Shown here piece by piece: positions 51,512-60,111 of a DNA stretch of 64,000 nt. The notes under the pieces are model-generated. The model did not search any database. It was not told the DNA's origin and was given only the letters and a program-made list of their open reading frames with translations. Positions within the stretch are counted from its first letter, which is position 1, and each line of letters opens with the position of its first letter. Position numbers and translations under genes: made by a program. The stretch is from Hymenobacter negativus. GTDB lineage: Bacteria > Bacteroidota > Bacteroidia > Cytophagales > Hymenobacteraceae. The stretch is taken from positions 82,818-146,817 of the forward strand of contig NZ_JAGETZ010000018.1 of assembly GCF_017571495.1 (NCBI RefSeq). The letters run 5' to 3'.

Positions 51512-52180
51512 CTAACGGAATGTCCGAATGCCGTTGTCGTAGTAAATCAGCAGGCCGCCGTTGTCCTGGTAGTAGGCAAAGGGATAATCCGCATTTTTCA
51601 CCTTTATTTTCCAGGCTTTTACCAGATTCTCCGACTGGTTCCCGGAACCAGCGTTCAGGTTATAGTATCCGAACTGTGCACTCACACACTGCTCGCGCAC
51701 ATTGCTATTAGACGGGTCGAATCGGGCAGTGGTGGCAAAAAACAGGCTCCTGACCTGCCCCGCCTGCAAGGCCGGCGTAGTACTCAGGCTAGTCCCCCCG
51801 CTGAGATTGCCTCCTCGAAAACTGAACACCCCATTTTTAAACAGAAAACTGATGTTTCCGGTAAAAAGGGGAAGCCCATTGATATATTCTTCAACCATGA
51901 CCGACTGCTGATTGAATTTGGCATAGGGCGGAAAATACGTCTGGGTCGAGTCGCGGAGGTACCGCACATACCGGAAGTTTCGGCGGTCGATGCCATTGCG
52001 GTCGAAGAGTTGGTCGCTCGTGAGCGCCTCCACCGCCCCGATGCTGTCGGTGCTCACGGGCACTACCAGCGTTTCGCTACACCCGCTGTCATCATCGGGA
52101 GCAGGGTCATGCGAAGACGAGCAAGCCGTGAGCATGGCAGCCGTTACCGCCAGCATAGTGCAGGAAATGATGCTTTTCAT
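51512..52180 (-). CDS. lipoprotein of unknown function
   Basis: A 222-residue protein with a lipoprotein signal (TMLAVTAAMLTACSSSHD, lipobox LTAC). The mature part is acidic at first (PAPDDDSGC) and then beta-rich, with YVRYLRDSTQTYFPPYAKF and GNISFLFKNGVFSFRGGNL. Three cysteines remain in the mature protein. I do not recognise a family. It converges on the PAP2 gene with 32 bases between stops. Confidence 0.7.
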   Translation of the reverse strand: MKSIISCTMLAVTAAMLTACSSSHDPAPDDDSGCSETLVVPVSTDSIGAVEALTSDQLFDRNGIDRRNFRYVRYLRDSTQTYFPPYAKFNQQSVMVEEYINGLPLFTGNISFLFKNGVFSFRGGNLSGGTSLSTTPALQAGQVRSLFFATTARFDPSNSNVREQCVSAQFGYYNLNAGSGNQSENLVKAWKIKVKNADYPFAYYQDNGGLLIYYDNGIRTFR

Positions 52181-52380
52181 ATCTAAAAAAAGAAAGGTTC
52201 AACGGCATGACCGGCTCTGGCTCCCAAACGTGGCATCACCCTATTTTTTTTAGGTCCGGTCCAGCAGCGTAGCCACAACAGCGGTGCTTCCCCAGCCAAC
52301 CGGCAACACTAAATTATTACCGACCGCACGCCGGAAGTATCCAACAGGCATTTTGTGGTTCGCTGCTGCCCTCTTGCATA

Positions 52381-52436
52381 AATAGCCATTTAAAAAGCCC
52401 TGCTGAGTACTCAACAGGGCTTTTTAAATGGCTATT
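52381..52436. terminator. terminator, 22-bp perfect stem overlapping a stop codon
   Basis: Arms 52381-52402 and 52415-52436 are perfect complements; the 12-base loop contains the palindrome TGAGTACTCA. The right arm includes the stop codon (52432-52434) of the small gene on the minus strand. Confidence 0.8.
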
Positions 52437-52632
52437 TGGCAGGCTTGCGGTTGCCGGTGTGGCCATCGCCCTTATCGCCCTGGCCGGGCTTGCTGGTCTT
52501 TTTAGAGTTGTGCTGGTCGTCCTGCGATAAGGATTTGTTCAGGTCGACCGAATGCGCAATCTGGCCTTTCTCGTCCCGGCGCACGTAGCGCTTATCGCCG
52601 GGATTTGGCTCCATCAATTCTCTTTTCGACAT
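52432..52632 (-). CDS. small conserved hydrophilic protein
   Basis: A 66-residue, highly charged protein: MSKRELMEPNPGDKRYVRRD, then EKGQIAHSVDLNKSLSQDDQ and a Lys/Gly/Asp-rich tail (KPGQGDKGDGHTG). It resembles short proteins with the opening EPxPGDKRYxRRDxKG that I recall as common in Hymenobacter-type genomes; they have no known role. It is likely disordered. The gene ends inside a strong terminator stem. Confidence 0.65.
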   Translation of the reverse strand: MSKRELMEPNPGDKRYVRRDEKGQIAHSVDLNKSLSQDDQHNSKKTSKPGQGDKGDGHTGNRKPAK

Positions 52633-52691
52633 GGCAGTAAAGAAGTTGCGTGGAAGTGTGTCCTTCTTACGCAGCCCCCCTCCCCAAGTTG

Positions 52692-53288
52692 CTAGCCAAC
52701 CTTACCCAACAGCTTAGCTACGTACTTGCCCACGATGTCGAACTCCAGATTTACCGTTTCGCCGGCCTGGAGTTGTTGAAAACTGGTGTGCTCGTAGGTG
52801 TAGGGAATAATGGCCACCGTGAAGCCCTCATCGGTGCTATCGAAGCAGGTCAGACTGGTTCCATTCACGCAGATGGAGCCTTTTTCCACCGTCAGACGGC
52901 TGGGGCCGGGCGCGTGCCCAAACCGGAACAGCCAGGAGCCGTCCTGGTCCTCCACGCTCAGGCAGGTGACCGTGGCATCGACGTGCCCCTGCACGATGTG
53001 GCCGTCGAAGCGGCCATTTGCTGCCAGGCAGCGCTCCAGGTTCACGTGCCGGCCGGGTTGCCATTGGCTTAGATTGGTCACGCGCAGGGTCTCATCAATG
53101 GCCGTGACCACGTGCGTACCCGCTTCGGTATCAATGGCTACCACCGTCAGGCACACGCCGTCGTGGGCTACGCTTTGGTCAATTTTCAATTCGGCCGCGA
53201 AGGGCGAAGCCACCGTGAAGTGGCGGTTACTACCTTGGTCTTCCACCGCGACGATGGTACCAAGGGCTTCAATAATTCCGGTGAACAT
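52692..53288 (-). CDS. ribE: riboflavin synthase alpha subunit
   Basis: A 198-residue enzyme that dismutates two 6,7-dimethyl-8-ribityllumazine molecules into riboflavin and a pyrimidine. It has the canonical start MFTGIIEALG (ATG 53288) and the two lumazine-binding repeats: VAHDGVCLTVVAID in the first and VCVNGTSLTCFD-like (ICVNGTSLTCFDSTDEGF) in the second, with GHIVQGHVDATVTCLS between. The frame opens 14 codons further upstream but the family start is clear. It stands as a single gene. Confidence 0.93.
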   Translation of the reverse strand: MFTGIIEALGTIVAVEDQGSNRHFTVASPFAAELKIDQSVAHDGVCLTVVAIDTEAGTHVVTAIDETLRVTNLSQWQPGRHVNLERCLAANGRFDGHIVQGHVDATVTCLSVEDQDGSWLFRFGHAPGPSRLTVEKGSICVNGTSLTCFDSTDEGFTVAIIPYTYEHTSFQQLQAGETVNLEFDIVGKYVAKLLGKVG

Positions 53289-53338
53289 AGACCGCAGATT
53301 GTGCAGATTAAAGGGATTTGGCTGATGCAACTACAAAG

Positions 53339-53366
53339 AACGGCCCCACCGCTCGGTGGGGCCGTT
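53339..53366. terminator. intrinsic terminator, 12-bp stem
   Basis: Arms 53339-53350 (AACGGCCCCACC) and 53355-53366 with a GCTC loop and a short T-run; it serves the zinc-ribbon protein gene on the minus strand. Confidence 0.75.
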
Positions 53367-53395
53367 TTGGAAATAACCGTAAAGCGTCGGCAGAG

Positions 53396-53731
53396 TTATC
53401 GGGCCGGCTCTTTTTCGAAGGGACGCCAGTCAAGCTCGCCGGGGAGGCCACCGGCTTTTTTGCGCAGGAATACGGTCTGGTCGTCGTCCTCACGCTTGCC
53501 AAAAGTGACGTCGGCCCGGCAGTCCAAGCAGCGCACCGACGTGTACTTGAACTTGCCCTGGGCCACGCGGCTGGTAAGGTCGAGATTGTCGGAACCGCAG
53601 ATGCCGCACGCGGCTACATCGGCAAAGCTTAGGCGCTCATATTCGGAGACAGTTTCGTGAAAATTATTGCCCTGCACGGTGAAGTGAAACTGGCGGCGCC
53701 CAATGCGCTTGGTGGTCATCATTTGCAACAT
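53396..53731 (-). CDS. zinc-ribbon-like conserved protein
   Basis: A 111-residue protein with one four-cysteine zinc-ribbon: CGICGSDNLDL then RCLDCRADV, 22-25 residues apart. The N-terminal half reads like a small beta domain (RRQFHFTVQGNNFHETVSEY) and the tail is acidic. It contains MLQMM at the start, so codon 1, 4 or 5 may be the true Met. The family seems conserved, but its role is not known; a nucleic-acid-binding role is possible from the zinc-ribbon. Confidence 0.65.
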   Translation of the reverse strand: MLQMMTTKRIGRRQFHFTVQGNNFHETVSEYERLSFADVAACGICGSDNLDLTSRVAQGKFKYTSVRCLDCRADVTFGKREDDDQTVFLRKKAGGLPGELDWRPFEKEPAR

Positions 53732-53821
53732 CCTACGGATAGAAAATGGGGTTAATTGATGGTTTAAAAATACGAAATATCTCCCTCAAAAACAAGCAGA
53801 TAATTACCATAAACCGCATAA

Positions 53822-53848
53822 AAAAAGGCGCCTTTCGGGCGCCTTTTT
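53822..53848. terminator. intrinsic terminator of the subtilase gene
   Basis: Arms 53822-53832 (AAAAAGGCGCC) and 53838-53848 with a 5-base loop and T-run, 20 bases past the stop of the protease gene. Confidence 0.8.
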
Positions 53849-53868
53849 CCTGAGGGCTGATTGTCTGC

Positions 53869-55548
53869 TTATTGCTGCACAAACTTCACATTTTGCCGCG
53901 TATTTCCCGCACTCACTTCGCAAGTGTAAGCGCCTTTAGCCAGCGCGGGCAGTTGCAATTGGGTCTCACTGAAATTGGTGGCCGGTAGCACTTTTCGGGC
54001 CACCACCGCCCCGCGTGCATCGAGCACGCGCACGGTCAGGGCCTGGCCGCGCAGGGTAGTGGGCAGCACCAGGGTAAGTGGGCCTGCGCCGCTGGGGTTG
54101 GGATAAATGCCCAGCACGCCGGATGGTATAACGGGCCCTTCTGTCGACAGTGGCGCGTTGGGGTGCAGTGCATTATAGGCCGACACGAAGTTGGGAATGC
54201 CGTAGCCCATGGTGTTGTCGGGGGCATTGGCTTGCGTAGCCGTGCTGCGCAAGGCCAGAATTACTTGCTGGGCCGTGAGCGCGGGGTTAGCCTGCCAAAA
54301 ACCGGCGGCCATGCCGGCCAGAATAGGGCAAGCATACGAGGTGCCACTGCCCCGGAAAGCCGTGCCATTAGGCGCGAGCACGGCCGAAGCAAACCCCATA
54401 GCGGAGAGTGTGGGCTTAATACGGCCATCCGAAGTCGGCCCATAGGAGCTGAAGTACGCGTGGTTACCCAACGAGTCGACCGCGCCAACCGACATGATGG
54501 AATCGGCATCGGCGGGAGCCGAGATGTAATGCCAAGGGTTGCTGCCCTCATTGCCAGCAGCATTGACCACTAGCATGCCCACTCGGGCCGCCATGGTAGC
54601 CGCCCGCGAACTGATGGCATTACGGCCATTCATATCTGCATAAGTGTAGGACGTTGAGGGTGCATCGAAATCGGTGTAGCCCAGCGACGAGCTGATAACA
54701 TCAACCCCCGACGAATCGGCATACTCGGCGGCGGCCAGCCAGTTGGCTTCTTCTATTGGATGCTCTGAGTTAACATCTTCCGTGATGCACAGGTGAAATG
54801 TAGCCTTGGGCGCGCTACCAATGTAGAAGCCACTCTGACTGCCGCCGATTGCCGCCAGGCAGTTGGTGCCGTGGCTATTACGCAGGTATACGCTGGTGCC
54901 CCCGTCCACAAAGTTGCGGGTACCTACCACTCGCTGCTCCTGAAAGGCCGGTTGCATGGCCGAAATCTGGTCAACGCCCGGAAAGCCGGCATCGAACACG
55001 GCAATCTGCATGCCTTCGCCCCGGTAGCCCGCATTGTGCATGGCAATTGCCGCAATTTGCTCGTTCTGGCGGTAGGCCTTGCCGTAGCGGGCGCGGGCCG
55101 TGGTAGCGGCCGAAACCGAGGGAACCACCTGCGTAGGAGGAGTAAAAGCAGGCAGCGCCTGGAAGCTGCGGTTGAGCGTGACAGCGCTACGTACAGCCGG
55201 CAGCGCAGTGATGGCCCTGAGCGTCACCGAATCGCAGGAAACGACAGCGGCATTAAACCAGCGCGAAGTGTAAAGCACCTGCGGCCCACCGGATACGGCC
55301 CGGATTTGGGCTACGTAGGCTGGCGTTACGGGCAAGTCGCGCGGCAGTACGGCAATGCCCTGGCGGGTACGTCGGGCTAACGCCCGGGCCGAGAGAAACG
55401 CCTGCGGCTGCGTTACCGAATAGGGCGTACCCGCTTTATCGCGGAAATACACCAGATGCCGCCGCACTGTGCCCTGGGCCGCTGCCGGAGCTGCCGCCAG
55501 TGCCGTGAGCACCCCGGCTACCAACCATTTCGTAAATGAAGATGCCAT
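53869..55548 (-). CDS. secreted subtilisin-like serine protease (S8) with type IX sorting domain
   Basis: A 559-residue exported protease. A signal peptide (MASSFTKWLVAGVLTALAAA, ending PAAAQG) is followed by a pro-region, then the catalytic domain with Asp186 (AVFDAGFPG), His226 (NSHGTNC), the oxyanion Asn333 (AAGNEG) and Ser404 (GSGTSYACP). All four are present. The C-terminal 90 residues, from about GIYPNPSGAGPLTLVLP, form a beta-rich type A sorting domain (GAYTCEVSAGNTRQNVKFVQQ) that directs export through the type IX system. ATG 55548 gives the signal peptide; 55563 would lengthen it slightly. Confidence 0.9.
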   Translation of the reverse strand: MASSFTKWLVAGVLTALAAAPAAAQGTVRRHLVYFRDKAGTPYSVTQPQAFLSARALARRTRQGIAVLPRDLPVTPAYVAQIRAVSGGPQVLYTSRWFNAAVVSCDSVTLRAITALPAVRSAVTLNRSFQALPAFTPPTQVVPSVSAATTARARYGKAYRQNEQIAAIAMHNAGYRGEGMQIAVFDAGFPGVDQISAMQPAFQEQRVVGTRNFVDGGTSVYLRNSHGTNCLAAIGGSQSGFYIGSAPKATFHLCITEDVNSEHPIEEANWLAAAEYADSSGVDVISSSLGYTDFDAPSTSYTYADMNGRNAISSRAATMAARVGMLVVNAAGNEGSNPWHYISAPADADSIMSVGAVDSLGNHAYFSSYGPTSDGRIKPTLSAMGFASAVLAPNGTAFRGSGTSYACPILAGMAAGFWQANPALTAQQVILALRSTATQANAPDNTMGYGIPNFVSAYNALHPNAPLSTEGPVIPSGVLGIYPNPSGAGPLTLVLPTTLRGQALTVRVLDARGAVVARKVLPATNFSETQLQLPALAKGAYTCEVSAGNTRQNVKFVQQ

Positions 55549-55589
55549 TGTAAAAGAAGGCAATAGGTAAAATCAGCAAGTATGCCGGC

Positions 55590-56411
55590 TTATTTCGGGC
55601 CGTAGTCAATCAGGGTTTCGCGGTGGGCATAGGAACCAATGTTATAAGCTTGGGCCGGAAATACCTGGTTGCCGTTGCTTGCTGTATAGTTGAAGTATGC
55701 CAGATTGCGCCGGTTGCGAAATACCGGGCCGATGTTCTTCGCAAAAATCTGTTGGTAGCTCACTTCATTCAGCAGGTTGCTCACGGCAGCCGGCCCCATA
55801 TCGGTAGTCGTGACGGAAAGCGGGTACGTAACGGCGGGCTGGGCCCCAATAGCCGCCGTGGTATAGGGCTGGCCAAGACGGCTATACTGCCGGGTCTTTA
55901 CCGTGTCCTCTACGCCTGGCAAGCTGTTATTGAAGGCGTTGACATGCCATTTCCCACCTTCTTTCATGGCAAATACGGCCTCCAACGTCCGCACATTGCT
56001 ACGGCTGATGGAAACAAACTGTGGAGTGGCCGTCACTACAAACACGCTGTCGTCGCGCCAGGCAGCGGCGGCGTTATCGCGCTTGGCCCGCACCATACGG
56101 TAGGCCGTGTTGCCGGCCGCATCGGTAAAGGTTTCGGTGATGGTTTCCCGCTTCTGGGTATTGGTAACCACTACACCACCACGGGTAACCTGCCCATTGT
56201 AGGCCGACTGCCCCCACACGGTATCCGTCACGGCGTAGGTCCAGAACCGGCCCACGGCCACTGGATAATAGTCGGCACCGGTTTCGGGAATGGCTTCTGT
56301 ATCGTTTTTACAGCCTGTGGTAACGGCGGCCAATGTCACAGCCACTACGGCCAACGAACGAAAGCGGCGCGCAACGGCTACGGCCGGCCAGGTTAAGAGA
56401 ATCCGATGCAT
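55590..56411 (-). CDS. putative lipoprotein of unknown function
   Basis: A 273-residue protein. The N-terminus has a hydrophobic stretch followed by LAAVTTGCKND, a weak lipobox. The mature part starts ETGADYYPVAVGRFWTYAVT, a phrase seen in many lipoproteins of Bacteroidota, and continues beta-rich to the end. No catalytic motif is visible. It lies 41 bases upstream of the secreted protease in the same direction, so the two may be co-transcribed, and 27 bases after mnmA. Confidence 0.7.
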   Translation of the reverse strand: MHRILLTWPAVAVARRFRSLAVVAVTLAAVTTGCKNDTEAIPETGADYYPVAVGRFWTYAVTDTVWGQSAYNGQVTRGGVVVTNTQKRETITETFTDAAGNTAYRMVRAKRDNAAAAWRDDSVFVVTATPQFVSISRSNVRTLEAVFAMKEGGKWHVNAFNNSLPGVEDTVKTRQYSRLGQPYTTAAIGAQPAVTYPLSVTTTDMGPAAVSNLLNEVSYQQIFAKNIGPVFRNRRNLAYFNYTASNGNQVFPAQAYNIGSYAHRETLIDYGPK

Positions 56412-56438
56412 AGGTAGCGCAACAGGAGTGTAGTGGAA

Positions 56439-57596
56439 TTAGAGAGCAGCCTCAGCGGCAGCAAAAGGTAAGGGGAATTCGCCAATTACGTGGCGCTCAA
56501 TCCAGCCGCCGCCCAGCACATCCTGTCCGTCGTAGAATACGGCGGCCTGTCCCGGGGTAATGGCATGCACGGCTTCTTCAAAATACACGCGGATTTTGCC
56601 GTCCACTTCTTCCAGAAAAGCCGGCGCACCGTCGTGGTTATAGCGTACTTTCACGATGGCCGGCACTAGGCCGCGTCCTTCCAGGCTGGCTAGCTTGCCC
56701 ATGTTGAGCTTGCCTACTACAGTGGCCGTACTGGCCAACTCGTCATAGTTGCCTAACACCACTTCGTTGGTATCAGGCCGGATTTCGAGCACGAAAGCCG
56801 GGTAGCCCAAAGCCACACCCAGCCCTTTGCGCTGTCCGATGGTGTAGAACGGATAGCCCTCGTGCTTGCCAATAACGCGGCCGTTTTTGGTCACGAAGTT
56901 GCCGCCGGCCACGCGCGCTTCCAAGCCCGGCACGCGCCGGCGCAGAAAGCCTCGGTAGTCGTTGTCGGGGATGAAGCAGATTTCGTAGCTCTCGGGCTTG
57001 TTCACCAGTTCGGTGAAGCCACGCCGCCGGGCTTCGTCGTAAATCTCGGTTTTGCGCATGCCGCCCAGTGGGAACAGCGTGCGGCTCAGGCTCTCCTGGC
57101 TCACGCCCCACAGGGCATAGCTCTGGTCTTTGTTTTCGTCGAGGCCTTTGCTCACCACAAAGCGGCCGGTTTCTTCGTCTTTGCGGATATTGGCGTAGTG
57201 GCCGGTGGCAATGTATTGGCAGCCAAGTTGGTCGGCGCGGCGAAGCAGAGCATCCCACTTGATATGGGTGTTGCAGAGTACGCAGGGGTTGGGCGTGCGG
57301 CCGGCCAGGTATTCGTCGGTGAAATTGTCGATAACAAAATCACCAAACTCGTCCCGAATGTCGATGATGTAGTGCGGAAAGCCAAGCGTTACAGCAATGT
57401 CGCGGGCATCGTTGATGCTGTCGAGGGAGCAGCAGCCCGTTTCCTTTTTGGAACCGCCGGCGCTGGCGTAATCCCAGGTTTTCATGGTCATCCCGACCAC
57501 TTCGTAGCCTTGCTCGTGCAGGAGCACGGCGGCCACGCTGCTATCAATTCCGCCGCTCATGGCGACGAGGACCCTTCCTTTTACTTCGGTATTCAT
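56439..57596 (-). CDS. mnmA: tRNA 2-thiouridylase MnmA
   Basis: A 385-residue enzyme that thiolates U34 of tRNA for Lys, Glu and Gln, using ATP and a persulfide from a cysteine desulfurase. Its PP-loop motif VAMSGGIDSSVAAVLL lies at residues 12-27. Two catalytic cysteines are present: PNPCVLCNTHIK (about 100) and SYEICFIPDN (about 200). ATG 57596 (MNTEVKGRVL) fits; the frame opens further upstream without sense. It uses the same class of sulfur carrier as the Dnd system, but they are separate loci. A TACCTTTG -7 element lies about 50 bases upstream. Confidence 0.93.
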   Translation of the reverse strand: MNTEVKGRVLVAMSGGIDSSVAAVLLHEQGYEVVGMTMKTWDYASAGGSKKETGCCSLDSINDARDIAVTLGFPHYIIDIRDEFGDFVIDNFTDEYLAGRTPNPCVLCNTHIKWDALLRRADQLGCQYIATGHYANIRKDEETGRFVVSKGLDENKDQSYALWGVSQESLSRTLFPLGGMRKTEIYDEARRRGFTELVNKPESYEICFIPDNDYRGFLRRRVPGLEARVAGGNFVTKNGRVIGKHEGYPFYTIGQRKGLGVALGYPAFVLEIRPDTNEVVLGNYDELASTATVVGKLNMGKLASLEGRGLVPAIVKVRYNHDGAPAFLEEVDGKIRVYFEEAVHAITPGQAAVFYDGQDVLGGGWIERHVIGEFPLPFAAAEAAL

Positions 57597-57645
57597 ATCT
57601 GTGGTGCAATTCACCCGGAGCTTGAAAGGTTCCGGCCGGCAACTA

Positions 57646-57653
57646 CAAAGGTA
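57646..57653 (-). promoter_or_regulatory. -7 element of mnmA
   Basis: On the minus strand TACCTTTG matches TAnnTTTG exactly, 50 bases before the ATG at 57596. No TTTG at the usual -33 spacing. Confidence 0.45.
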
Positions 57654-57665
57654 CTCCAAGGATGG

Positions 57666-57726
57666 AGTGTTGAATGTTGAGGGCTAAATGCTGAGTTGTA
57701 GAACATCAACTCAATGTTCAACACTC
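57666..57726. repeat. opposed heptanucleotide arrays between mnmA and the sugar transferase
   Basis: Seven-base units AGTGTTG, AATGTTG, AGGGCTA, AATGCTG, AGTTGTA (57666-57700) are followed by opposite-strand units CATCAAC, TCAATGT, TCAACAC (57704-57724). The outer ends pair as a 10-bp inverted repeat (57665-57674 with 57717-57726). The layout is the same as at 49826-49941 although the units differ. Confidence 0.55.
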
Positions 57727-57728
57727 TG

Positions 57729-59150
57729 TTACTTGCCCCGTCCTTCGATAATAATTTTCAGGGTGTAGAGCAACACCCGAAAGTCCATGGCCAGGCTCAT
57801 GTTCTCGATATAGAGAATGTCGAATTTGAGCCGTTCCACCATTTGGGCGACGGTTTCGGCGTAGCCGTATTTTACCTGGCCCAGCGAGGTCAGGCCGGGC
57901 CGCACGCGGTGTAGGTGGCGGTAGTGGGGCGCGATTTTTACAATCTGGTCGATGAAAAACTGGCGCTCCGGGCGCGGCCCCACGATGCTCATGTCACCTT
58001 TGAGCACGTTCCAGAACTGTGGCAGTTCGTCGAGGCGCACTTTGCGCATGAAGCGGCCCCACTTGGTGATGCGCGGGTCGTGGTCAGAGCTCAGGGCTGG
58101 GCCCATCTTCTCGGCGTCGATGAACATCGACCGGAACTTGATGATATTGAACGGCAGGCCGTTTTTACCAATCCGCTCCTGCCGATAGAAAATGGGGCCG
58201 GGCGAAGACAGCCGCACCATTACGGCCGTGAAGGCATACACCCACCAGGCCAGCAGCAGGAACAAGGCCGAGCCCACCACATCCATGATGCGCTTGAGCA
58301 CCACCTGCCACACGGGCAGCAGGTCCTGCTTGATTTCAATGAGCGGTGTCCCGAATAAGTGATTGACTTTCACCGAACCTAGCAGCATCTGGTATAAGTC
58401 GGGCAGGATGCTAACGCGGGCCGGCGTGCCTTCCAGCAACGTTAGAATATCCTGAATAAGCCGGTGCTCGCTGGGCTCGATGGCGATGACGATTTGCTCG
58501 ATTTTGAGGGCCCGCACCAGGGCCGGCAAGCGCAGGTAGGAACCGTGGGCGGGCAGCTCGGCAGCCAGCTCAGCGTCGACGGTGTCGCCTACGGGGGCAA
58601 AGCCGACCAAGCGCAGCCCCAGGTGGCGGCCGGTCCGGGCCAGCTCGCGATAGGTATTCAGGGCCAGGGAATTGGACCCTACCAGCAGCGTGGGGAAGAA
58701 AATGCGGCCGTTGTAAATGAGGCCTTGCACGCTGCTGACGGCCCAGGTGCGCAGCACGGCCGTGATGAAGAAGTGCAGTAAATAATAGGCTGTGAAGGTT
58801 TTGTAATAGGCCCGGTAGTTTACGACACCCTGGTCATCGAGCAGCAGGGTGAAGAAAATAACGATAGCGCCCAGCATAGAAACCTGGGCCAGGCGGATGA
58901 TTTCAGCCAGACGCGACTTGCGGAAGATGTCGCGGTACTCCCCCACCAACGTGTAGAGCACCGTCCAGAATACGGCAATGAAAACGGCCGAGCCGGTGAG
59001 GTCGAACAAAGCGCCTTCGGTGAAGCGGTAGCCCGTCAGTTCGTTGAGCAAATATTTGCGCAACAGATAGAAGCACATCCACGCTATAAGGGCCGCGCCA
59101 AAATCGGCGGCCACGAGCTTGAAATATTGGAAGCGGCGAGTAAGCTGCAA
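57729..59150 (-). CDS. polyprenyl glycosylphosphotransferase (WcaJ-like sugar transferase)
   Basis: A 473-residue inner-membrane enzyme that starts exopolysaccharide repeat synthesis by moving a sugar phosphate to undecaprenyl phosphate. It has four N-terminal helices, a Rossmann-like middle domain (FFPTLLVGSNSLALNTYREL), a fifth helix and the C-terminal transferase domain with KRIMDVVGSALFLLL, FRSMFIDAEKMGPALSSDHD, RKVRLDELPQFWNVLKGDMS and IVGPRPE. All catalytic motifs are present. The sugar (Glc, Gal or other) is not predictable. A TACCTTTG element lies upstream at 59204-59211. Confidence 0.9.
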   Translation of the reverse strand: MQLTRRFQYFKLVAADFGAALIAWMCFYLLRKYLLNELTGYRFTEGALFDLTGSAVFIAVFWTVLYTLVGEYRDIFRKSRLAEIIRLAQVSMLGAIVIFFTLLLDDQGVVNYRAYYKTFTAYYLLHFFITAVLRTWAVSSVQGLIYNGRIFFPTLLVGSNSLALNTYRELARTGRHLGLRLVGFAPVGDTVDAELAAELPAHGSYLRLPALVRALKIEQIVIAIEPSEHRLIQDILTLLEGTPARVSILPDLYQMLLGSVKVNHLFGTPLIEIKQDLLPVWQVVLKRIMDVVGSALFLLLAWWVYAFTAVMVRLSSPGPIFYRQERIGKNGLPFNIIKFRSMFIDAEKMGPALSSDHDPRITKWGRFMRKVRLDELPQFWNVLKGDMSIVGPRPERQFFIDQIVKIAPHYRHLHRVRPGLTSLGQVKYGYAETVAQMVERLKFDILYIENMSLAMDFRVLLYTLKIIIEGRGK

Positions 59151-59972
59151 AACGAAGGACTTGGTAGTATTTTAGCGGCCAGCATAGCAAATACCGCACC
59201 GGACAAAGGTAGCGGCGCGCCGGTGGTTAACGAATCACCGCAACGCGACCATTGCACATCTGCCCCCGGCTGCCTGTCAAATCTTTCATTTCTCAGTTCA
59301 ATTCCCGTCATCTCACCGCTTCAGGATACCTACCGCCACCAGGGCCAGCGACGTGCCCTGGCCCGTGAGCTGCGCCGCCGCGGCATTTACGATGAGCGGG
59401 TACTGGCTGCTTTAGAAGCCGTGCCCCGTCACCTGTTTTTCGAGCCGGCCTTCGAGGCCCATGCCTACCAAGACAAGGCCTTTCCTATTGGGGAGGGCCA
59501 GACTATCTCGCAGCCCTACACCGTGGCCTACCAGACCCAGCTGCTGAACGTGCAGCCCACCGACCGGGTACTGGAAGTGGGCACCGGCTCGGGCTACCAG
59601 TGCGCCGTGCTGCTGCGCCTCACGGCACACGTCGAGAGCATTGAGTTTAACGAAGTGCTGTTTCGGCGCACCAAGGCATTTCTGGCGGCGCTGGGCGCTA
59701 CCGGCGCGGGCCTGCACTGCGGCGACGGCTCGGTGGGCCTGCCCGACAAGGCTCCGTTCGATGGTATTCTGGTGACGGCTGGCGCGCCGGGGCTGCCGCC
59801 CGCCTTGCTGCGCCAACTGCGCGTGGGCGGCCGGCTGGTCATTCCGGTGGGCGATAACCAAGCCCAGCGCATGATTCGTGTGACCCGGGAAGGCCCCGAA
59901 AGCTTTGTGCGGGAAGAGTTTGAAACTTTTCGCTTCGTGCCGTTGCTAGGGGCTAGCGGCTGGCGGGCCTAG
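59127..59972 (+). CDS. pcm: protein-L-isoaspartate O-methyltransferase
   Basis: A SAM-dependent repair enzyme that methylates isoaspartyl residues in aged proteins. The conserved part starts near RHQGQRRALARELRRRGI (residue 70 of this frame) and includes ALEAVPRHLFFEP, GEGQTISQPYTVAYQ (PCMT signature), VLEVGTGSGYQCAVLL (motif I) and GRLVIPVGDNQAQRM. The only ATG in frame is 59127, which overlaps the divergent sugar transferase gene by 24 bases and gives about 65 extra residues; the true start may be GTG at 59223 or another non-ATG codon nearer 59300. Confidence 0.88.
   Translation: MEAASKLQNEGLGSILAASIANTAPDKGSGAPVVNESPQRDHCTSAPGCLSNLSFLSSIPVISPLQDTYRHQGQRRALARELRRRGIYDERVLAALEAVPRHLFFEPAFEAHAYQDKAFPIGEGQTISQPYTVAYQTQLLNVQPTDRVLEVGTGSGYQCAVLLRLTAHVESIEFNEVLFRRTKAFLAALGATGAGLHCGDGSVGLPDKAPFDGILVTAGAPGLPPALLRQLRVGGRLVIPVGDNQAQRMIRVTREGPESFVREEFETFRFVPLLGASGWRA
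59204..59211 (-). promoter_or_regulatory. -7 element of the sugar transferase gene
   Basis: On the minus strand TACCTTTG matches TAnnTTTG exactly, 54 bases before the ATG at 59150. No TTTG at the usual -33 spacing. Confidence 0.4.
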
Positions 59973-60111
59973 TGCCTTCATACTTTCGCCATCTATCTGA
60001 TTGTATTTTGCTTGCCTGAATTGCTTTTTCCGAAGCCCCACCCCTAAGCTGGCTCATACCAGTGGCTTCTGTCCCTTTTCTCATTCCTCTTTTCACCTTT
60101 GCTTTCCCCTT

